DNA of 64,000 nt, taken from NCBI GenBank assembly GCA_963801045.1, contig CAWDDC010000004.1, forward strand, positions 806,001 through 870,000. Reading direction: 5' to 3'. The DNA is from JACCWP01 sp963801045. GTDB taxonomy: Bacteria > Actinomycetota > Actinomycetes > Propionibacteriales > Nocardioidaceae. Position 1 is the first letter of the stretch; every line of letters begins with the position of its first letter. A model generated the notes under the pieces. It worked only from the letters and a program-made list of their open reading frames with translations, had not been told where the DNA came from and did not search any database. Both the position numbers and the translations under genes were made by a program. This document shows, in pieces, positions 50,121 through 57,297 of this stretch.

Positions 50121-51139
50121 GAGGTGCCCCCGGTGTCCTCGATGCCCTGCCGGATCTCCTCGTTCGCCTTCTCCAGGTAGGCGTCGTACTCGTCACCCTC
50201 GAGGTAGAGGATCTCCCACTGGTTGCGCTGGGCGAGCTCCTCCCAGGTGGGGGTCTCGATGACCTCCTGCAGCTTGTCCTGCCAGTACCTGACCGCCTCC
50301 TCGGGCATGTCCGGCGGGCCGTAGACGCCGCGCCAGTTGGAGAGGGTGACGTCGTAACCCAGCTCGGGAGCGGTCGGGATGTCGTCAAGCGGGGCGTCCA
50401 TCCGGTCCTCCTGCAGCACGGCGAGGCCGCGCAGGTCACCCGACTCCAGCTGTCCGCGGAACTCGCTGACGCCCGCGATCGCCGCCTCGACGTCGCCGTT
50501 GAGCAGCGCGGTGATCTGCTCGCCGCCGCCCTCGTACTGGATGAAGTTGACCGAGCTCGGGTCGCCACCCGCCTCGCGGACCAGCAGGGCGAACGGCAGC
50601 TGGTCGTCACCGGAGCCCGCGACCGGCACCGACTCCGGGTCGTCCTCGATGGCTGCCAGCAGGTCGTCGGCGTTCTCATACGGCGAGTCCGCGGGCACCA
50701 CCACGATGTAGTGCTCGACGATGATGTTGGCGATCATCGTGACGTCCTCGTACGTCGGTTCGCAGTCACCGCGCAGGTGGTTCGACATGATCGGCGTCGA
50801 GGTGATCGCGATCTGGTCGGACGCACCCGCGAAGTCGTTGACCATCTGGTTGAGCCAGACGCAGCCGGTCGCGCCGACGCGGTTCTGCACCGGCATCGCG
50901 GTGTCAGACAGGTCCTCGGACTCCATCGCCTCGACCAGGGCCCGGGCGGTCGTGTCCCAGCCCGATCCCGGCTCGGCCGGTGCCGTCAGCGTGATCGGCT
51001 GACCGGGGTAGTCGCCGCTCGCCGCGGCCTCGTCGCCGGCGTCGAAGGCATCGCAGCCGACGAGGGCGGTCACCGCCAGAGCCATCGCGGCGCCCCCGAC
51101 ACCGATCCTGCTCCGGGCTTCCTGGCGTACGGACATCAT
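50117..51139 (-). CDS. tctC: Tripartite tricarboxylate transporter binding lipoprotein TctC
   Basis: 340 residues. Unlike classical periplasmic TctC of Gram-negatives it is lipid-anchored, with lipobox ALVGC and an acidic linker. The binding fold has YPGQPITLTAPAEPGSGWDTTARAL, VQNRVGATG and GGEQITALLNGDVEAAIAG. The ribosome site GGAG lies six bases before ATG 51139; ATG 51136 is an alternative. It follows the HMG-CoA-lyase-like gene by 54 bp. Confidence 0.92.
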   Translation of the reverse strand: MMSVRQEARSRIGVGGAAMALAVTALVGCDAFDAGDEAAASGDYPGQPITLTAPAEPGSGWDTTARALVEAMESEDLSDTAMPVQNRVGATGCVWLNQMVNDFAGASDQIAITSTPIMSNHLRGDCEPTYEDVTMIANIIVEHYIVVVPADSPYENADDLLAAIEDDPESVPVAGSGDDQLPFALLVREAGGDPSSVNFIQYEGGGEQITALLNGDVEAAIAGVSEFRGQLESGDLRGLAVLQEDRMDAPLDDIPTAPELGYDVTLSNWRGVYGPPDMPEEAVRYWQDKLQEVIETPTWEELAQRNQWEILYLEGDEYDAYLEKANEEIRQGIEDTGGTS

Positions 51140-51193
51140 CCGGCTCCTCTCCGCGCGGTGGCGGTCCGACGTGCACGAGTCATGGCAGCCCCG

Positions 51194-52186
51194 TCACGAC
51201 CTCTGCAGCTCCTGCCCGGCGGGGGACGGGTGCAGATCCCACGAGGGCTCGGCGCGACTGAGGGCGCTCTCCAGCGGATGGTCGACGAGACCGGCGACCC
51301 GGCCCCGGGAGATCGCGAGAACCGCGGACAGGTCGACGCCGGTGTCGACGCCGAGCAGCGCGAGCATGTGCACGAGGTCCTCGGTCGCGATGTTGCCGGT
51401 GGCTCCGGGAGCGAAGGGGCACCCGCCCAGCCCGCCGACGGACGAGTCGAACGCGGTGATCCCCGCCGCCAGGCCGGCCAGCACGTTGGACATGCCCATG
51501 CCACGTGTGTCGTGCAGGTGCAGCGCGAACTCGACGTCGGGGAAGTCCGCGATCAGCCGCGCCGACATCGCGTGCACGTGTGCGGGGTCCGCCACACCGA
51601 CGGTGTCGGCGACCGACACCCGCCGCACACCCCACCCGCGGTAGGTGTCCACCACCCACGACACCCGGTCGTAGCCGATCCGGCCCTCGAACGGGCAGCC
51701 GAGCGCCGTCGCCATGCCACCGACGACCTCGACCCCGTGGTCGTGCGCGGCGGCCACGACGTCGGCCATACCGGCCAGCGCCTCCGCGGTGCTCCGGTTG
51801 GCGTTGGCCCGGCTGTGCGAGTCGCTGACCGACAGCATCGTCTCCCAGGCGGAGGCGCCGTGCTCGACGGCCCGTTGTGCCCCACGCAGGTTCGGCACGA
51901 GGACCGAGTACGAGACTCCGTCGGCGCGCCGGATCCTGCGCATCACCTCGTCGGCGTCCTGCAGCTGCGGCACCGCGTCGGGGCGGACGAACGACGTCAC
52001 CTGGAGCCGGCGGACGCCCGTGCGGGAAAGGGCGTCGATGACCTCGACCTTCTTCGGCGTCGGGATCATGGCCCGCTCGAGCTGGAAGCCGTCGCGCGGC
52101 CCGACCTCGTTGATCAGCACCGACCGGGGGACGGCGAACGGCAGCGCGGCACGCTCACCCACGTAGGCATCCACGTCAGCGGACAT
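51194..52186 (-). CDS. Hydroxymethylglutaryl-CoA lyase-like protein
   Basis: 330 residues. TIM-barrel HMGL family: LINEVGPRDGFQLE with the metal Asp, FALHLHDTRGMGMSNVLAGL with metal His, and the signature GGLGGCPFAPGATGN holding the catalytic cysteine. It cleaves 3-hydroxy-3-methyl-type acyl-CoA to acetyl-CoA and a ketoacid. ATG 52186 overlaps the stop of the CoA-transferase by one base. With CoA transferase and TctABC it suggests uptake, activation and cleavage of a branched hydroxy di- or tricarboxylate. Confidence 0.9.
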   Translation of the reverse strand: MSADVDAYVGERAALPFAVPRSVLINEVGPRDGFQLERAMIPTPKKVEVIDALSRTGVRRLQVTSFVRPDAVPQLQDADEVMRRIRRADGVSYSVLVPNLRGAQRAVEHGASAWETMLSVSDSHSRANANRSTAEALAGMADVVAAAHDHGVEVVGGMATALGCPFEGRIGYDRVSWVVDTYRGWGVRRVSVADTVGVADPAHVHAMSARLIADFPDVEFALHLHDTRGMGMSNVLAGLAAGITAFDSSVGGLGGCPFAPGATGNIATEDLVHMLALLGVDTGVDLSAVLAISRGRVAGLVDHPLESALSRAEPSWDLHPSPAGQELQRS

Positions 52187-53376
52187 CAGATGACTCCTCT
52201 CTCCGAGAGCTGCGACAGGTCGTCGTCGCTGAGCCCGATCTCGCCGAAGACCTCGGCGTTGTGCTCGCCGAGACGGGGACCCGGGCTGCGTACCGCGCCG
52301 GGCGTCTCGCTGAGCTTGGGGACGACGCCCGGGACCCGTACCGAGCCGAGGTCCGGGTGGTCGACCTCGACGAGCATGTCCCGCGCCGCGTAGTGCGGGT
52401 CGGCGAAGATGTCGGCGATGCTGTTGACCGGTGACACCGGGACGCCGTGCGCGTTGAGCTGCTCCTGGATCTGCTGCGAGGTCCGCGCGGCGAACCACTC
52501 GGTGACGATCCGGTCGACCTCGTCGCGGCGTTCGACCCGGTCCCGGTTGGTGGCGTAGCGCGGGTCGCTGGCCAGCTCGGGCCGGTCCATGGCGGTCGCC
52601 AGCCGGCGGAACGTGCGGTCGGTGCTGGTGGTGAGGACGAGCCACGCGCCGTCGGACGAGCCGAACATGCCGGCCGGCACGGACGCCGACAGCTGGTTGC
52701 CCGACCGTTCCCGCACCCGGCCGAGCCGGTCGTACTCGGCCACGACTCCTTCGAGCATGCGGAACATCGACTCGTAGAGCGCGACGTCCACCTCCTGCGG
52801 CGGCCCGCCGGCGGTGTCGCGGTGGAAGAGCGCGGCCAGCGCGCCGAGTGCGGCGTACAGGCCGGTCGTGTAGTCGGCGAGCGAGATGGACGGCAGCACG
52901 GGCGGGCGGTCCCGGTGGCCGGAGATGTAGGTGTAGCCGCTGAAAGCGGTCGCGGGGGTGCCGAAGCCGGCCCGGTCGCGGTAGGGCCCGGTCTGGCCGA
53001 ACCCGCTGACCCGGACGACGATCAGCCGCGGGTTGGCCTCCCGCAGCCGGGCGAGGTCGAGCCCCCAGCGCTCCAGCGTGCCGGGGCGGAAGTTCTCGAT
53101 CAGGACGTCGCGCGAGGCGAGCAGGCGACAGAAGATCTGCTGGCCCTCGTCGTGGCGCAGGTCGAGGGTGATCCCGCGCTTGTTGCGCGCGGCGGCCGCC
53201 CAGGTGAGGGACTCGCGGCCCTCGAAGGGCTCGAGGCCACGCAACGGGTCGCCGCTGCCGGGCATCTCCACCTTGACCACGTCGGCGCCGAGATCGCCGA
53301 GCACAGCCGCGGCGAACGGGCCTGCGAACACGGTGGCGGCGTCGAGGACCCGCACCCCGTCCAGCGGGCCGGTCAT
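52186..53376 (-). CDS. CaiB/BaiF family III CoA-transferase
   Basis: 396 residues. Family III features are GVRVLDAATVFAGPFAAAVLGDLGADVVKVE at the N-terminus, RNKRGITLDL, ENFRPGTLERWGLD and the catalytic aspartate in SLADYTTG. It transfers CoA, for instance from succinyl-CoA or acetyl-CoA, to a free acid. ATG 53376 overlaps the iclR stop by 4 bp. Likely activates the acid imported by TctABC for the following lyase; substrate is inferred only. Confidence 0.92.
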   Translation of the reverse strand: MTGPLDGVRVLDAATVFAGPFAAAVLGDLGADVVKVEMPGSGDPLRGLEPFEGRESLTWAAAARNKRGITLDLRHDEGQQIFCRLLASRDVLIENFRPGTLERWGLDLARLREANPRLIVVRVSGFGQTGPYRDRAGFGTPATAFSGYTYISGHRDRPPVLPSISLADYTTGLYAALGALAALFHRDTAGGPPQEVDVALYESMFRMLEGVVAEYDRLGRVRERSGNQLSASVPAGMFGSSDGAWLVLTTSTDRTFRRLATAMDRPELASDPRYATNRDRVERRDEVDRIVTEWFAARTSQQIQEQLNAHGVPVSPVNSIADIFADPHYAARDMLVEVDHPDLGSVRVPGVVPKLSETPGAVRSPGPRLGEHNAEVFGEIGLSDDDLSQLSERGVI

Positions 53377-54146
53377 GCCGTCACCCCCCGGGTCGCCTCG
53401 ACGTGGCCGAGGTCGTGCGAGGCCCGGGCCGCGGCGTCGGTCGTGGCGCTGACGACAGCGGTGCGTGCGGCGGCAGGCCGGAGCCGGGCCGACGGCGCGG
53501 AGACGACCATCGCGGCGACGACCGCGCCGAAGCGATCGCGTACGGGCGCCGCCACCGACGCCAGGCCACGCTCGCGCTCGCCGTCACTGGCCGCCCAGCC
53601 CTGCTTGCGGACCCGGCCCAGCCGGCGCGCGAAGCCGGGCGCGTCGAACGGGTCGTCAGCACCTGTGCGGGCATGGCTCGCCTCGGCCAGAGCCGCGCTC
53701 TCGTCCGGGTCCAGCCAGGCCAGCAGCACCCGGGCGCTGGCGCCCACGTGCAGGGGGAGGGGTACGCCGACCTGGCCGATCGGGCGCAGGTGTCGCGGGC
53801 TGGCCAGCACCTCGATCGGCACTCGGGTCTCGCCGTGCCGCAGGTGCAGCTCGGCGTTCTCCGCGGTGCGCTCGCGCAGCAGCTCCATGTGCGGCCGGGC
53901 GACGTGGCGCACGTCGAGTCCCTCGGCCACCCGGGCTCCGAGGTGCAGCAGGGTGACGCCGAGCCGGTAGCCACCGGGCTCGCGCTCGAGCAGACCGTGC
54001 CGCTCCAGACCCTTCATCAGCCGGTAGGCCGTGGGGGTGGTGATCTGCAGGCGGGCGGCGACGTCGCGGGGCTCCAGCCGGGTGGACCCGTCCGGGAAGG
54101 ACTGCAGGATCGCCACCACCTTGTCCAGCACGCCGGCCGGTGCCAC
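53373..54146 (-). CDS. IclR family regulator of the CoA-transferase/lyase/tct operon
   Basis: 257 residues with an N-terminal winged helix (RLEPRDVAARLQITTPTAYRLMKGLERHGLL) and an IclR effector domain. The start chosen is GTG 54146, which has GGAG six bases upstream; the in-frame TTG 54158 lacks a ribosome site and would place the start inside the operator palindrome. First gene of the operon, so it is probably an autoregulator that also controls the catabolic genes. Confidence 0.9.
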   Translation of the reverse strand: MAPAGVLDKVVAILQSFPDGSTRLEPRDVAARLQITTPTAYRLMKGLERHGLLEREPGGYRLGVTLLHLGARVAEGLDVRHVARPHMELLRERTAENAELHLRHGETRVPIEVLASPRHLRPIGQVGVPLPLHVGASARVLLAWLDPDESAALAEASHARTGADDPFDAPGFARRLGRVRKQGWAASDGERERGLASVAAPVRDRFGAVVAAMVVSAPSARLRPAAARTAVVSATTDAAARASHDLGHVEATRGVTA

Positions 54147-54152
54147 AGGCGA

Positions 54153-54187
54153 CTCCAATATGTGGAGAGATGTCCGATATGTGCAGA
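54153..54187. promoter_or_regulatory. Tandem 15-bp direct repeats, probable IclR operator
   Basis: TCCAATATGTGGAGA (54154-54168) and TCCGATATGTGCAGA (54173-54187) match in 13 of 15 positions and are 19 bp apart, close to two turns of the helix. The first copy is also an inverted repeat CTCCA-ATATG-TGGAG (54153-54167). They lie just upstream of the iclR start. Confidence 0.65.
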
Positions 54188-54195
54188 CACCATGC

Positions 54196-54447
54196 CTACG
54201 AGAGTTCGCAGTCGCCTCGCCAGGTGCTTTCCACGATGTGGGACGGGTGTCCGTTCCGGCGGCCGCGCCCGAGCCACCCGCCGGCCGGTTGCCGGGACAG
54301 TCGTCGCCACGCGCCGGATCCGCGTCGGGGCCGCTCGACCACGACCGGCGCGTCCGGGAGCGCCGAGAACACGCCGGACTGCTGGGCCCAGTGGTGGAGG
54401 AGTCGGTTGAACGGGGACTGCTGCTCGTGGTGCCGGGATCTCGTCAT
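54196..54447 (-). CDS. Small protein divergent from the MocR gene, unrecognised
   Basis: 83 residues beginning MTRSRHHEQQSPFNRLLHHW, basic, with an AQQSGVFSALPDAP segment and an Arg/Gly-rich tail. No membrane segment and no known domain. ATG 54447 is 46 bp from the mocR start on the other strand; no obvious strong ribosome site. The 3' end stops 8 bp before the IclR operator repeats. Coding status is moderately likely because the stretch is otherwise a 300-bp gap. Confidence 0.45.
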   Translation of the reverse strand: MTRSRHHEQQSPFNRLLHHWAQQSGVFSALPDAPVVVERPRRGSGAWRRLSRQPAGGWLGRGRRNGHPSHIVESTWRGDCELS

Positions 54448-54493
54448 GGTGGCGACGCTAGGCGCATTCGGCCCGGTAGTACGATCCGATGCA

Positions 54494-55909
54494 ATGCCAG
54501 AATCCCAGACCAATCCTCGGTGGGACGTCCTGCTCGACCTGGGCGCGGCCGGCATCGGCACCCGCAACGAGCGGCTCAAGCGGGCCCTGCGTGCGGCCAT
54601 CCGATCCGGCCGCCTCGCGACCGGGGCCACCCTGCCGCCGAGCCGGGCGCTCGCTGCCGACCTGGGCTGTTCGCGCTGGGTGGTGACGGAGGCGTACGCC
54701 CAGCTCGTCGCCGAGGGTTACCTCGAGGCCCGTACCGGGTCGGGCACCCGGGTCTGCTGGGTCGGCTCCACCGGGTCGGGTGAGGTCACGACGCCCCGGT
54801 CCCGCCGTCCGCCCGTCCGGATGGACCTGGCCCCCGGGCTGCCGGACCTGCGTGCCTTCCCGCGGGCGCGGTGGGCAGAAGCACTGCGGGCCGCCACCGC
54901 CGGTGCCACCGTGCAGGACCTGGGCTACGCCGAGCCGGCGGGGCACCCCGAGCTGCGCGCGGTGCTGGTCGACTACCTGCAGCGCAGCCGCGCCGCGAGT
55001 GCTGCCGACGCCCGGCTGCTGGTCACCACGAGCACCACATCGGCCGTGCGGCGGCTCTGCGAGGTCCTGGCCTCCGGCGGTCACCGGTCGGTGGCTGTCG
55101 AGAACCCGGGCTGGACCCGGCTGGCTGCCGCCGTACGGGACTCCGGGCTCGAGCCGGTGCCCGTGGGAGTCGACGACGACGGGTTCCGCGCGGACGAGCT
55201 CGACGCGCGCGCCGGCACCCGCGCGGTCATCGTGACGCCGGCCCACCAGTTCCCGCGGGGCGTGGTGCTGTCGGCCGAGCGGCGCGCCGCGCTGCTGCGG
55301 TGGGCGGACCGCGTCGACGGACTGATCCTCGAGGACGACTACGACGCCGAGTTCCGCTACGACCGGCCCCCGGTGTCGACGATGCAAGGCATGGACCCGC
55401 GTCGGGTCGTCCTGCTCGGATCGCTGTCCAAGACCCTGTCACCGGCGGTCGGGATCGGCTGGATGCTGGCCCCGGCCCGATGGGCCGCCGACCTCGGTCG
55501 TGCGGGGTCGGCGTCGCCCCTCCCGCCCACCCTGGACCAGCTCGCGCTCGCGCGGCTGCTGACCTCGGGGGCGTACGACCGGCACCTGCGCCGGGTCCGT
55601 CGGGCCTTCCGTGCGCGTCGGGACCTGCTGGTGGCCCAGCTGAGGCAGCGGCTGCCGGCCTGCGAGGTGTTCGGCGTCGCGGCCGGTCTGCACCTGTTGG
55701 TGCGCCTGCCCACCGACGTGCCGGCGGCCACGGTGGTACGTGCGGCGGAGCAGCGCGGCGTACACGTGGTGGACCTGGACGTCTACCGTGCCGCCGGCTC
55801 CGGCCCTCCGGCGCTGGTGCTCGGCTACGGCAACATCCGGGACGCCGTGATCCCGGACGCCGTCGCGGTCCTCGCGGACATCATCGGGCTGGCCGGGTCC
55901 GACGACTGA
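54494..55909 (+). CDS. MocR/PdxR-type GntR regulator with aminotransferase domain
   Basis: 471 residues. An N-terminal GntR winged helix (RLKRALRAAIRSGRLATGATLPPSRALAADLGCSRWVVTEAYAQLVAEGYL) is followed by a fold-type I aminotransferase domain with the PLP lysine in LLGSLSKTLSPAVGIGW and the substrate aspartate/tyrosine segment DDYDAEFRYDR. These proteins sense PLP or an amino compound; their targets are usually the divergent gene. ATG 54494. Upstream is the small unrecognised gene on the other strand. No PLP synthase genes are in the window. Confidence 0.93.
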   Translation: MPESQTNPRWDVLLDLGAAGIGTRNERLKRALRAAIRSGRLATGATLPPSRALAADLGCSRWVVTEAYAQLVAEGYLEARTGSGTRVCWVGSTGSGEVTTPRSRRPPVRMDLAPGLPDLRAFPRARWAEALRAATAGATVQDLGYAEPAGHPELRAVLVDYLQRSRAASAADARLLVTTSTTSAVRRLCEVLASGGHRSVAVENPGWTRLAAAVRDSGLEPVPVGVDDDGFRADELDARAGTRAVIVTPAHQFPRGVVLSAERRAALLRWADRVDGLILEDDYDAEFRYDRPPVSTMQGMDPRRVVLLGSLSKTLSPAVGIGWMLAPARWAADLGRAGSASPLPPTLDQLALARLLTSGAYDRHLRRVRRAFRARRDLLVAQLRQRLPACEVFGVAAGLHLLVRLPTDVPAATVVRAAEQRGVHVVDLDVYRAAGSGPPALVLGYGNIRDAVIPDAVAVLADIIGLAGSDD

Positions 55910-55930
55910 TCGGATCGTGGGGCGCACCAG

Positions 55931-55992
55931 AAGACGCCCTGGGTGCTGTCGTCACCGGACCTCGCCGACCGGTGCCGCACCCAGGGCGTCTT
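55931..55992. terminator. Bidirectional terminator between mocR and a secreted-protein gene
   Basis: AAGACGCCCTGGGTGC (55931-55946) and its exact complement (55977-55992) form a perfect 16-bp stem, with a smaller inner hairpin CACCGG/CCGGTG. It lies between convergent genes and 22 bp behind mocR. On the minus strand it lies downstream of the convergent gene's stop at 56000. Confidence 0.85.
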
Positions 55993-55999
55993 GGGGGGC

Positions 56000-56446
56000 T
56001 CAAGAGATCTCGTCGACCCTCCACACGACCGTGTAGACGGTGTCGGCGTTGGCGTCGGACAGCGTCGACTCGACCTGGCCGGTGTCGCAGCTGAGCCGCG
56101 CCCGGTCGATGACGTCCTTGTTGCCGCTGGCCGCGTCGTTCTCGATCAGCGCGACCCGCTCGTGGCCGTTGAAGAAGTCCTGACCGTCGCCGAGCGTGTT
56201 GCGGTGCTGGCCCAGGAAGTAGGGGCGCTCGACGGTGCGGCTGTCGCCGAGCCGGAGGAACACCTCGTCCTGCTCCTGGACGTCTTCCTGCAGGTCGTCG
56301 GCCTGCACCGACAGCACCCTGACCTTGCACAGGTCGTTGGGGCCACGATCGGCGGGGCTGGCGGCCTGGGCCGGCGCGGTGCCCAGGGCGGCGAGGCCGA
56401 GACCTGCGACACCGAGCACGGAGAATGCGATGCGTGTGCTGTTCAT
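56000..56446 (-). CDS. Secreted protein of unknown function
   Basis: 148 residues. The Sec signal MNSTRIAFSVLGVAGLGLAA ends at AQA. The mature part is about 120 residues, beta-rich, with two cysteines (DLCKVRVLSV and LSCDTGQVES) and a clear DDLQEDVQEQDEVFLRLG repeat of acidic residues. The ribosome site AAGGGG lies before ATG 56446. No domain is recognised. Convergent with mocR, from which it is separated by the terminator. Confidence 0.75.
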   Translation of the reverse strand: MNSTRIAFSVLGVAGLGLAALGTAPAQAASPADRGPNDLCKVRVLSVQADDLQEDVQEQDEVFLRLGDSRTVERPYFLGQHRNTLGDGQDFFNGHERVALIENDAASGNKDVIDRARLSCDTGQVESTLSDANADTVYTVVWRVDEIS

Positions 56447-56714
56447 GATGATCCCCTTCCGGGACCCGTCCCAGACCTCGTGGCCCGGTGGTGACAACAC
56501 CATGAGTGCGGGGACCACCGACTGATGTAGGGAGTGCCGCCCTATCCCTGGCGCCGGGAGACTCAGATCTGGGACGGGCCGTCTGCGGGGGGTACAGCGG
56601 CATTGGGTCATCGCAAATCCTCCTGGTCACCCGGATCCTCGTGGAAATCACCCTGATCCACGATGATCGCCGGGTAGCCTGTGCTCGTCAGGTACCGGCT
56701 ACCCAGGGGGAACG

Positions 56715-57176
56715 ATGCCCAGCGAGACGACGATCAGAATCACCATCGAGATCCAGAGCGACGGCACCCCGGTCGTCTCGGTCGACAACACCGCCGGATC
56801 GGCGGACCACGCGACTGCTGCTGCGCTGCCGAAGCGGCTGCAGGACTTCGTCAACCACAACCCGGCCGGCTACGCGCAGCAGGCCTACGACCACATGATC
56901 GAGCGCGGGTGGTTCGTGTCGCCCTCGAAGAGCGCCAAGATCCTGCACCTCAAGTACGTCGCCAGCGGCCACAGCGCCGTGCTGTACATCAACTCGGCGT
57001 CAATCGTGAGCGGCGCCCAGGGCCAGGAGGAGAAGGCGTTGTCCATTCCGGGGGCGCGCAAGTCCGGCAAGCGGGTGAAGTTCTACTACGACTCGCTCGG
57101 TGAGACCGGAATCAAGGACGTCATCGACAGCTTCACGGCATGGGTCGACGACGGTCAGCCGTCGCCACCCCACTGA
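56715..57176 (+). CDS. Small cytoplasmic protein of unknown function
   Basis: 153 residues. No signal peptide or membrane helix. It starts with a beta strand (TTIRITIEIQSDGTPVVSVDN) and continues as an alpha/beta fold (RLQDFVNHNPAGYAQQAYDHMIERGWF, ILHLKYVASGHSAVLYINSASIV). No motif recognised. ATG 56715 with AGGGGG upstream. It lies beside tRNA-Lys; the 268-bp gap before it shows no other gene. Codon bias is slightly less GC-rich than around it. Confidence 0.65.
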   Translation: MPSETTIRITIEIQSDGTPVVSVDNTAGSADHATAAALPKRLQDFVNHNPAGYAQQAYDHMIERGWFVSPSKSAKILHLKYVASGHSAVLYINSASIVSGAQGQEEKALSIPGARKSGKRVKFYYDSLGETGIKDVIDSFTAWVDDGQPSPPH

Positions 57177-57179
57177 GTG

Positions 57180-57252
<73 letters not shown>

Positions 57253-57297
57253 GCGATCGCCCAGCCTAGCAGCGCGCTGGGACGTCCCCGCACGCAG

